This document shows positions 1-6,195 of a stretch of 12,705 nucleotides of DNA, one piece after another (the stretch's first letter is position 1; each line of letters opens with the position of its first letter). This DNA comes from an uncultured Chloroflexota bacterium (GTDB lineage: Bacteria; Chloroflexota; Anaerolineae; Aggregatilineales; Phototrophicaceae). The position numbers were made by a program, and so were the translations under genes. The notes beneath the pieces are model-generated. The model was not told the DNA's origin and did no database searches. It saw nothing but the letters and a program-made list of their open reading frames with translations. The DNA lies in the NCBI GenBank assembly GCA_903904765.1, contig CAIVEA010000191.1, positions 1 through 12,705 on the forward strand. The letters are read 5' to 3'.

Positions 1-177
1 AATGACGGGTATGGATTACGTTCTATGCGCGATCGAGCGCGGCTGATTGGTGGCAATATAGAAATTAAAAGCTCGGTTGGCATGGGAACCGCAATTACAT
101 TCACATTTCAGGGTGCAATAAGGCCGCCATCTGTGTTGAATGGGAGGTTGTCGCATGTTGAAGATCATTCTGGTTGA
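1..177 (+). CDS. Sensor histidine kinase, C-terminal end of ATPase domain (partial, 5' end outside window)
   Basis: Reading frame 1 is open from the first base to a TGA at 175-177, giving 58 residues. The motif GYGLRSMRDRARLIGG followed by I.I.SS.G.GT.ITFTF is the G2-box end of a HATPase_c domain of the DegS/NarX/LiaS class (HisKA_3 kinases). These kinases autophosphorylate a histidine and pass the phosphate to NarL/FixJ-type regulators. About 20 residues of unstructured tail follow the last ATPase strand. The sensor part, the histidine and the other ATP-binding boxes lie upstream of the window. The stop lies inside the next gene (23-base overlap), so the kinase and regulator are very probably translationally coupled partners. 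The family call is firm; what it senses cannot be seen. Confidence 0.85.
   Translation, partial: NDGYGLRSMRDRARLIGGNIEIKSSVGMGTAITFTFQGAIRPPSVLNGRLSHVEDHSG
142..147 (+). promoter_or_regulatory. Ribosome binding site of the response regulator
   Basis: GGGAGG ends 7 bases before the ATG at 155. This supports that start over the in-frame ATG at 140, which would add five residues (MGGCR) ahead of the conserved MLKIILVDDH receiver start and would put the site inside the coding region. Confidence 0.6.
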
Positions 178-841
178 CGATCATGAGGTGGTGCGCTTAG
201 GGCTGCGAATGCTGTTGGAACAATCCACCGATTTTCAGGTTATCGCCGAAGCCGGAACCGCAACCGAAGCCATTCGCTTGTGTGAAATGCACCAGCCGGA
301 TGTGGTCGTGATGGATATTCGGATGCCGCCGGGGAACAGCGGTATCGAGGCTTGCCGTACTATTGTTGAACGCTGCCCGCAGACCCGTGTCATTATGCTC
401 ACTTCGTATGCAGAAGATGAATTAATCGCGGATGCAATTCAGGCAGGGGCAGTGGGTTATGTTCTCAAGCAGGGGGGGACGGGCGAATTAATGCGGGCGC
501 TGGAAGCCGTGCAAAAAGGGGATGCCTTGCTGAACACCGAGATCACCGGGCGGGTACTCTATATGCTGCGGCGGCGCGAACAGGCCAATCCTGATCCATT
601 CAAAGACCTGACAAAACGCGAGTTTGACATCCTACGGCTATTAGCTGACGGAAAGAGTAACGGCGAAATTGCCCGAATCCTTATTCTGAGCGACAAAACA
701 GTACGCAATCACATCAGCATCATCCTCGATAAACTCAATGTGACGAATCGGGTTGAAGCCGCAACCTATGCTGTGTCACATCACATTCACACGATTTCCC
801 CTCACGCTGAAGGGGCCGCACAGGGCAAAAGTACGCGCTAA
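155..841 (+). CDS. NarL/FixJ-family response regulator (receiver + LuxR-type HTH)
   Basis: A phosphorylation-controlled transcription factor of 228 residues, the normal length for this family. Residues 1-120 are a receiver domain: acidic pair D8/D9 in ILVDDHE, phospho-acceptor D54 in VVMDIRMP, the switch threonine T83 in VIMLTSYA and K105 in YVLKQG. Residues about 152-210 are a LuxR/GerE helix-turn-helix, LTKREFDILRLLADG...SDKTVRNHIS..L.KL.V.NR.EA, with the recognition helix around SDKTVRNHI. It overlaps the upstream kinase gene by 23 bases and is presumably its partner. Targets are unknown; the palindrome at 853-866 or the GAF operon downstream are candidates by position only. It uses AT-rich codons (TTA, ATT) more freely than the genes after position 1116. 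The start was chosen from the ribosome binding site at 142-147. Confidence 0.93.
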   Translation: MLKIILVDDHEVVRLGLRMLLEQSTDFQVIAEAGTATEAIRLCEMHQPDVVVMDIRMPPGNSGIEACRTIVERCPQTRVIMLTSYAEDELIADAIQAGAVGYVLKQGGTGELMRALEAVQKGDALLNTEITGRVLYMLRRREQANPDPFKDLTKREFDILRLLADGKSNGEIARILILSDKTVRNHISIILDKLNVTNRVEAATYAVSHHIHTISPHAEGAAQGKSTR

Positions 842-852
842 GAGTCCCCGTA

Positions 853-866
853 GAGAAATATTTCTC
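853..866. repeat. Perfect 14-bp palindrome, possible operator
   Basis: GAGAAATATTTCTC equals its own reverse complement, and the flanking bases do not extend the symmetry. With no loop it would not form an RNA hairpin, so if functional it is more likely a site for a dimeric DNA-binding protein. It begins 12 bases after the stop of the LuxR-type regulator and is AT-rich. It could be chance; nothing in the window proves binding. Confidence 0.35.
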
Positions 867-909
867 GGCATATCGGCAGCATGGACAGTGGCAACTTCCC
901 TGTTGGCTA

Positions 910-930
910 CATACCCTGTTGATGGGTATG
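910..930. repeat. Short inverted repeat (7-bp arms, 7-base loop)
   Basis: CATACCC at 910-916 pairs with GGGTATG at 924-930 around a 7-base loop. No T run follows, so it is not a convincing terminator. It may be an operator half-site pair or chance. Confidence 0.25.
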
Positions 931-1096
931 GGCTGTGACGACAAAGCGCAACACCTTGAGGCAGCGGGATTCTCTCCTCAATTTCGTAACGCTTAACGAT
1001 ACGCTTTTCCTAAAATCGAGTATGATGGGTTTACGGGGCGAAAACGGCGAACCCGTTTTTTCGATTCATATCTGCCGTCCCCGTTGCTGAAAGACC

Positions 1097-1104
1097 GGAA
1101 GGAG
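1097..1104 (+). promoter_or_regulatory. Ribosome binding site of GAF protein A
   Basis: GGAAGGAG lies 11 bases before the ATG at 1116. The spacing is somewhat long. The nearer GTG at 1112 and TTG at 1108 are out of frame, so ATG 1116 remains the best start. Confidence 0.55.
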
Positions 1105-1115
1105 CGTTTGCGTGT

Positions 1116-2831
1116 ATGAGCGCCACCGCTGACCCGACCTTGTTGCTCGATCTGGCGGCGCGTCAGTCGGCAGCCAGCCGATCCCTGACCGGATGCGGTA
1201 ATCTGCCTGCACTGGCGGCGGTTCTGGCCGACCACCTACTCCCTGAGGATAACGCCTTCCTCGCGTTGCAAGTGGTGGGCGGCGGTTTCGCCTGCGCTAC
1301 TCGTGGCGGGGCGCTACCGGATATACCGGCTTTCGACATCAGCACCGCCCTCAGCGAACCGCCCGACCAGCAACCGTTGCTGGTGAACGATGTGTTCGCC
1401 TCCACTCTACCCACGCCCACTTTCCGCGCATGGTTGCAAACACAGGCCATCCGCGCCTTTTGCGCTTTCCCGCTGCGCTCAGATGGGGTGCTACTGGGTT
1501 GGATGTTGCTCAACCGGCGCAGCCTGTCGAGCTTGCCAGAACCCGTGCCGACGCTGTGGCAGGTGTTAGCGGATGCCACCGCAGCGCGGATCCACATCCT
1601 GCGCTTGCAAGACGAAGCGCGGGTGGCGGCGGCGCGGCAGGCAGAACAGGTGAGCGCCCTTGAGCAAATCAATCGGTTGGCGGCATTCATCAGCGCCGCG
1701 CCAGATGAGGAAAGCCTGCTAGACCGCAGCGCCGAAAGCGTGGTAGCACTGACCCATGTAGACCACTGCGGCATTGTCATCATGCAAACGGGCGACGCGG
1801 CGGCGCGGGTGGCCGCCGAATATCCGGCGCATGGCTCACGCGGGGCGGTGATGGAAGTGAAAAATAACCCGCTGTGGGATGAACTGCGCCGCACCGGACA
1901 ACCGCTGCTGGTGGAAAATGTGGCGGATGACCCGCGCATCGAACCGTCCACCCGCAAGGCCATGAACACGCTCGGCCTGTATTCGCTGGCGATTCTGCCA
2001 CTGGTGTATCAGGGCGAGATGGTGGGCGGCGTGGGGTTGGATATTTACGCACCGGATCGCCCGCTGCGACAAGATCAAATCGAAATTGGCTCGACGGTGG
2101 TTACACAGATCAATCTGGCGCTGCAAAACCTGCGCCTGCTGGCAGCGGCGCGGCGCCGCGCTGACCAGACGCAGCGTATCGCGGCTTTTAGTCAGGCGGT
2201 GCAGGCCACATTCGACCTCGAAAATATCTTGAGCATTGTCCTCACCGAGAGCTTGCAGTTGTTGCCCATGAACCAGATGAGCATCTCGCTCTATGACCCG
2301 TTGCGGCAGGAACTTCTGGCGGTGGCGCAGCACACCGATGGCGTGAACCGCGTCAATTTGCGCGATGGCGACAGTATTCCGCTGGCGGGGCATGTGGCGC
2401 GGGTGTGGGAGACGTGGGAGCCGCTGCACATCCCCGACCTGCGGGCAGTGAGCAGCGAACTCGATCCCGGTGTAACGCTGCGCTCGTGGGTGATGACCCC
2501 CATCCTGTCACGCGGGCGCATTCTGGGTATCGCCAGCGCAGGCAGCACCCAGCCCGCCGCCTATAGCGACACCGACATCGCGCTGTTCAACCAGATGATC
2601 GGGCAGTTAGCGCAGGCCATCGAAAATGCCGAAGCCTACCGCCAGACGCAGCGGTTGGCGAAAAATGAGGCGCTCATCAACGATATTTCATCACAGCTTC
2701 AAAGCCAGCTTGATTTGGATAGTATGCTGAATATCACGGCCACCGAATTAGGTCGTGCGCTGGGGGCGCGCCGCGCCCGCATCCGTCTAGGAACGATGCC
2801 CGCGCCGGATGGCGGGGCGGGAACGGAGTAG
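1116..2831 (+). CDS. GAF protein A: soluble, three GAF domains plus a terminal half-GAF
   Basis: 571 residues, no membrane segment and no signal peptide, so cytoplasmic. Domains: GAF1 about 8-165 (divergent, core around FPLRSDGVLLGWMLLNRR), GAF2 about 185-342 (TGQPLLVENVADDPR, then ILPLVYQGEMVGGVGLDIY), GAF3 about 352-508 (IPLAGHVARVWETWEPLHIPD, then TPILSRGRILGIAS). A short helical joint leads to residues 517-558 (ALINDISSQLQ...ELGRALGARRARIRLG), which match only the opening helix and first strand of a fourth GAF before the protein ends in a Gly/Pro-rich tail. GAF domains bind small ligands (cyclic nucleotides, haem, tetrapyrroles, others) and dimerise; the ligand here is unknown. No catalytic or DNA-binding output is present. 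It is the first gene of the GAF operon, 5 bases ahead of B. It may be the soluble adaptor of a complex formed by B-F (inference). Confidence 0.9.
   Translation: MSATADPTLLLDLAARQSAASRSLTGCGNLPALAAVLADHLLPEDNAFLALQVVGGGFACATRGGALPDIPAFDISTALSEPPDQQPLLVNDVFASTLPTPTFRAWLQTQAIRAFCAFPLRSDGVLLGWMLLNRRSLSSLPEPVPTLWQVLADATAARIHILRLQDEARVAAARQAEQVSALEQINRLAAFISAAPDEESLLDRSAESVVALTHVDHCGIVIMQTGDAAARVAAEYPAHGSRGAVMEVKNNPLWDELRRTGQPLLVENVADDPRIEPSTRKAMNTLGLYSLAILPLVYQGEMVGGVGLDIYAPDRPLRQDQIEIGSTVVTQINLALQNLRLLAAARRRADQTQRIAAFSQAVQATFDLENILSIVLTESLQLLPMNQMSISLYDPLRQELLAVAQHTDGVNRVNLRDGDSIPLAGHVARVWETWEPLHIPDLRAVSSELDPGVTLRSWVMTPILSRGRILGIASAGSTQPAAYSDTDIALFNQMIGQLAQAIENAEAYRQTQRLAKNEALINDISSQLQSQLDLDSMLNITATELGRALGARRARIRLGTMPAPDGGAGTE
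2825..2828 (+). promoter_or_regulatory. Ribosome binding site of B inside the end of A
   Basis: GGAG within AACGGAG lies 8 bases before the ATG at 2837 and includes the last sense codons of A. The same AACGGA/AATGGA wording recurs before the starts of C and D, and a variant occurs before E. Confidence 0.55.
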
Positions 2832-2836
2832 CCGAC

Positions 2837-4558
2837 ATGCGCCTGATTGCGCGTCTTTTCCCGCTGGCGGCCTACCGCACCACAATTGACCGCGAACGCG
2901 CCGTGCTGGTGTACGCCATCAACATGCTGATGCTGATCGGTGTACTGGTGTTCGGCGTGAGTACGCGCCTGCTGGGTGGTTCGATCATCCTTCAGCGGTA
3001 CGCGGGCGGCACGGTCTTGCTGTGGGGTGTGGCACTGTGCCTGAGCGCCGTTTTGAGTGTGGCGCTCACACGGGTGGGGCGCATGCGTGCCGGTGCGCTG
3101 GTGGTGGTGGTAATCACGGCGGTGCTGCTGAATTTCCCCGCCATTCAAACTGGCTACTACAACACAGGGCAGGTGCTGCTGGTGGCCTTTGTGGTGCTGA
3201 TGGCGGCGCTGTTGCTGGGCAATTTCGGGCTGATTCTGGGCGGTGTGATGGCGACCAGCTTCCTCGTGCTGGGCTATATCGTGCGCGTCAGCCTGCCGCC
3301 GCCGGATGCGTCTAACAACCTGAATGCGTTCGTCAATTCGATGGTGATGATGGTACTCATCATCTTCGTCGCCTATCTGTTCCTGCGCTATGCCCGCCTC
3401 AGCCGCGCTGAAGGCGTGATGATTACGCAGGAAGACCGCTTCCGCTTGGCGCAAATCACCAGCCGCGTGACGCAGGGTATCGCCCGCCGCAGCGATTTGA
3501 GCGATGTGTTGAGCGTGGCGGTGGATCTGGTGCGCGACAGCTACCCGGATATTTACCATGTGCAAATCTTCCTGCTGGATGAAACCCGCGAACAGGCGCG
3601 GTTGGCGGCCAGCACGGGCGAAGTGGGGCGCTTGCTGATTCAGCGCCGGCACAGCCTGTCCGTCGGCAGCCAGAGCGTGATCGGGACGGTGACGGCCAGC
3701 GGCAAGCCCGTTGTGGCCCGCGCCGGAGAACAGGGCATCCACAAGCGCAACGAATTTCTGCCGGAGACCGCTACCGAAGCCGCCTTTCCGCTGCGCCTCG
3801 GTGACGATATCATCGGGGCGCTGGACTTGCAGAGCAAAATGGGTGACATCTTCCGGGATGAAGATTTGCCCGTGTTCCAGTCTTTGGCGGATCATATCGC
3901 CATTGCAATTGATAACGCCCACTTGTTCGAGCAGACGGCAGAACGCCTGCACGAAAACCAACGACTGGTTGAACAAACGCGGTTGGCTGCCGAGGAAGTG
4001 GAACGGCTGAACCGCCGCCTGACCGGACGCTCGTGGGATGAGTATTTGCAGCAGCGGACACAACAGCCGGGCATCGGCTTGAATCTGGCGGATATGACCA
4101 CCACCCCGCAGGAAGAATGGACTCCGGCACTGCAACAGGCCGTGCGCTTCAACCATCTGGTACAGGAACAGGAAACGCATGGCGGGCAGGTGGTTGCTGT
4201 GCCGCTGCGGGTGCGCGGGCAGGTAATCGGCGCGATGGAATTTGAACTGGACGGTGCGGGCAACCTGTCGCCGGAAGATGTGACGCTGCTGGAAGAAGTG
4301 GGCGAACAGTTGGGTATGGCTGCCGAAACCAACCGCCTGTTTGAGGGTAGCCAGCGACTGGCGCAGCGCGAGGCGCTGGTGAACGAAATAGCCACCCGCC
4401 TGCAAACCAGCACCAGCGTGGAAATGACGCTGAACGTGGCGGCGCGTAGCCTGAAGGAAGCCTTGAAAGCCGAACGAGTCTCGATCCGGTTGGGTGCGCG
4501 GCCTGCCAGCGTCCCGCCGCCCGCCACGCAACCAAAGGCGAACGGAGAAGCGCAATGA
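2837..4558 (+). CDS. GAF protein B: six-TM membrane module, GAF, split-GAF tail
   Basis: 573 residues. The N-terminal part has about six hydrophobic helices (roughly 22-43, 54-77, 85-103, 111-128, 130-150, 164-184), ending in a positively charged boundary (LRYARLSR) that places the rest in the cytoplasm. Residues 219-365 are a full GAF domain (DIYHVQIFLLDE, VGSQSVIG, HKRNEFLPET at 302-311, FPLRLGDDIIGALDLQSK). A coiled segment (365-399) leads to W400-x-x-Y403. Residues about 430-505 match only the second half of a GAF (VVAVPLRVRGQVIGAMEFE, then the closing helix). Residues 510-553 match only the first half (REALVNEIATRLQ...ERVSIRLG). A Pro/Ala-rich tail ends in NGEAQ. No output domain is recognised. 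Its stop overlaps the ATG of C (ATGA). Probably a membrane-anchored sensor subunit; the signal is unknown. Confidence 0.9.
   Translation: MRLIARLFPLAAYRTTIDRERAVLVYAINMLMLIGVLVFGVSTRLLGGSIILQRYAGGTVLLWGVALCLSAVLSVALTRVGRMRAGALVVVVITAVLLNFPAIQTGYYNTGQVLLVAFVVLMAALLLGNFGLILGGVMATSFLVLGYIVRVSLPPPDASNNLNAFVNSMVMMVLIIFVAYLFLRYARLSRAEGVMITQEDRFRLAQITSRVTQGIARRSDLSDVLSVAVDLVRDSYPDIYHVQIFLLDETREQARLAASTGEVGRLLIQRRHSLSVGSQSVIGTVTASGKPVVARAGEQGIHKRNEFLPETATEAAFPLRLGDDIIGALDLQSKMGDIFRDEDLPVFQSLADHIAIAIDNAHLFEQTAERLHENQRLVEQTRLAAEEVERLNRRLTGRSWDEYLQQRTQQPGIGLNLADMTTTPQEEWTPALQQAVRFNHLVQEQETHGGQVVAVPLRVRGQVIGAMEFELDGAGNLSPEDVTLLEEVGEQLGMAAETNRLFEGSQRLAQREALVNEIATRLQTSTSVEMTLNVAARSLKEALKAERVSIRLGARPASVPPPATQPKANGEAQ
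4544..4547 (+). promoter_or_regulatory. Ribosome binding site of C inside the end of B
   Basis: GGAG in AACGGAGAA lies 7 bases before the ATG at 4555. It is encoded by the C-terminal Asn-Gly-Glu codons of B, so ribosomes finishing B are placed to start C at the ATGA overlap. Confidence 0.6.
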
Positions 4559-6195
4559 ACATCGAAGGGTTTCTGCGCTGGCTTGGCATCGGTGTCACGC
4601 AGTCCGAGACGCTGCTGCGGTTGCAAATGCGTTTCATCCGCACGCTGGCGCTGATCGGGATTACGTCCTCGGCGTTGGGTGCGGTGGTGCTGCTGGCGAC
4701 CAACGGCGCGAACATTGTGCGGGTGGTGGTGCTGGTGTTCGCGCTACTCAATATCGCCGTGCTGGTTCTGGTGCAGCGCGGGCAGGTACAAATGGCTGCC
4801 CATATCCTGACCACCGTCCTCGTGCTGGGGGCGCTGGCCTCGCCAGCGGTGTATGTGCTCATCGGGGCGCTGGCGCTAATCGCCGCCGCCGCGCTGTTGA
4901 ATAACTTGCTGTTTTTGCTGTGCAATGTTGTGATTATCGGCAACCTGATCGTGCAGATGGTGAATGCGCTCGTCAACGCATCCGGCGGTGGGTTGCCCGC
5001 CAGCGTTAGCGACAATATGGTGCTGGGGTCAACGCTCCTCGCCATCAGCCTCGCCACACGCTACTTCATTGACCAGACCGAACAGGCCGCCGTCGCCGCT
5101 AAACAGGGTGCAGTGCTGCTGCAAAGTGTGGCGGAAACGGGCGAACAGGTGGGTAAACTGCTCAACCTGAGCGAAGTGCTGCCGCGCTCGGTAGACCTGA
5201 TCCGTGAACGCTTTGGCTTCAACCATGTGCAGATTTACATGCTGGACGAACGGCGCGAACGGGCGGTACTGGCGGCCAGCACGGCCGCACAGGGGCAACG
5301 CCTTTACGAACGACAGGGCAGCGTGGAAGTGGGCGCGAAGAATGCGGTGGGCATGGTAGCCGCCGTCGGTAGGCCGATCATCGCCACCGGACGCGAAATT
5401 GCCTTCCATGCCGAGTGGGTGCTGCCCAACACCCGCGCACAGATGGCGCTGCCGATCTTCGATGGCGAACACCTCATCGGCGTACTGGATGTGCAGAGCC
5501 GCGATACAGGCGCATTCAACCGCGAAATTGAACAGGCCATGCAGGTACTCACAAACCTGTTGGCGACTTCCATCCGCAATGCGCGGTTGTTCGAGTCGCA
5601 AGACCGCAGCGCCCGCGAAGCCAAGCGCCTGTTCGTGGAAACCGAAGCCAACCTGCGCGAAATTCAACGCTTGAACCAGCAGCTTACGCATGAAGGCTGG
5701 TCACAATATATGCACGAACAGCGCGGGGCACGGGGTGTGAACGTGAGCGACGATGGCGTGACCGAAGAAGCGATGTGGACACCCGGCCTCGAACGGGCCA
5801 TCGAAACCCGCCAAGCGGTGCATAAATCGGACGCAGGCAACCCGATTATCGCCGTGCCGGTGATGCTGGCCGGCGAGGTGATCGGCGCGATTGAGGTGGA
5901 AAGTCAGGCAGGGGCGGACGCAGAAAACGTCGAAATGGTAAAGTCGGTCGCGCAGCGCCTTGCGCTCAGTCTGGATAAGGCGCGGTTATTTGAAGAATCA
6001 CAGGCGGCCACCGCCCGCGAACAGCGCATCAACGAAATTGTGGCGCAGTTCCAGACGGTTGCCAGTGTGGATGACCTGCTCAAGATCACGCTGACCGAAC
6101 TCAGCCGCACCTTCGGGGCGCAACACAGCGCGATTCGTCTGGGCATCACCCCCGCCGCTGGCGAAGCCGCCGCGAATGGAGAACCCCGCCCATGA
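4555..6195 (+). CDS. GAF protein C: six-TM membrane module, GAF, split-GAF tail
   Basis: 546 residues, the same plan as B. About six hydrophobic helices lie within 27-171 (near 27-48, 54-74, 82-96, 98-115, 117-138, 153-171) and have little obvious identity to those of B or D. A helical linker leads to a GAF at about 203-347 (NHVQIYMLDE, VGAKNAVGMV, LPNTRAQMALPIFDGEHLIGV, DVQSRD). A coiled segment (EIQRLNQQLTHEG) precedes W382-x-x-Y385. Residues 411-481 are a C-terminal half-GAF (IIAVPVMLAGEVIGAIEVES), 487-530 an N-terminal half-GAF ending SAIRLG, and the tail ends NGEPRP. It lacks the HKRNEF box of B and E. It overlaps B and D by ATGA at each end. No output domain. A sensor or assembly subunit by context. 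Confidence 0.9.
   Translation: MNIEGFLRWLGIGVTQSETLLRLQMRFIRTLALIGITSSALGAVVLLATNGANIVRVVVLVFALLNIAVLVLVQRGQVQMAAHILTTVLVLGALASPAVYVLIGALALIAAAALLNNLLFLLCNVVIIGNLIVQMVNALVNASGGGLPASVSDNMVLGSTLLAISLATRYFIDQTEQAAVAAKQGAVLLQSVAETGEQVGKLLNLSEVLPRSVDLIRERFGFNHVQIYMLDERRERAVLAASTAAQGQRLYERQGSVEVGAKNAVGMVAAVGRPIIATGREIAFHAEWVLPNTRAQMALPIFDGEHLIGVLDVQSRDTGAFNREIEQAMQVLTNLLATSIRNARLFESQDRSAREAKRLFVETEANLREIQRLNQQLTHEGWSQYMHEQRGARGVNVSDDGVTEEAMWTPGLERAIETRQAVHKSDAGNPIIAVPVMLAGEVIGAIEVESQAGADAENVEMVKSVAQRLALSLDKARLFEESQAATAREQRINEIVAQFQTVASVDDLLKITLTELSRTFGAQHSAIRLGITPAAGEAAANGEPRP
6178..6182 (+). promoter_or_regulatory. Ribosome binding site of D inside the end of C
   Basis: GGAGA within AATGGAGAA lies 9 bases before the ATG at 6192 and is encoded by the Asn-Gly-Glu codons of C. 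A second in-frame ATG at 6195 is an equally possible start, 12 bases from the site. Confidence 0.55.

Larger units (their letters stand above)
842..1115. other. Intergenic region between the two-component system and the GAF operon
   Basis: 274 bases without a credible gene; short frames here have no family resemblance and no good ribosome site. It contains a perfect palindrome (853-866) and a 7-bp inverted repeat (910-930). No GC-rich stem followed by a T run is seen, so there is no clear intrinsic terminator after the regulator. A TATGAT -10-like box lies at 1021-1026, but no good -35 sits 16-18 bases before it (TTAACG at 993-998 is 22 bases away), so a promoter can only be suspected. Composition becomes GC-rich towards the right end. 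Confidence 0.6.

Noticed and set aside
798..815. Hairpin-like CCCC...GGGG inverted repeat, considered as a terminator
   Set aside because: It lies inside the regulator coding sequence, has a bulge and no following T run.
753..938. Possible small protein of 61 residues overlapping the end of the response regulator
   Set aside because: Overlaps the HTH-coding end in another frame, no ribosome site, no recognisable features.
1021..1026. TATGAT as a -10 promoter box for the GAF operon
   Set aside because: No acceptable -35 hexamer at 16-18 bases; the best candidate is 22 bases away. It is mentioned in the intergenic entry but not called as a promoter.
1163..1969. Open frame of 268 codons on the - strand opposite gene A, and similar ones at 5029-5691 and 3892-4626
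   Set aside because: Ser/Arg/Ala-rich composition typical of shadow frames, no recognisable domain, fully covered by GAF-coding sequence on the + strand.
2699..4555. Long open frame of 618 codons on the - strand, His- and Gln-rich, opposite gene B
   Set aside because: Its codons lie exactly opposite the codons of B. Such frames stay open when the sense gene avoids TTA, CTA and TCA, which GC-rich genes do. The product has no family resemblance and B on the other strand is clearly real.
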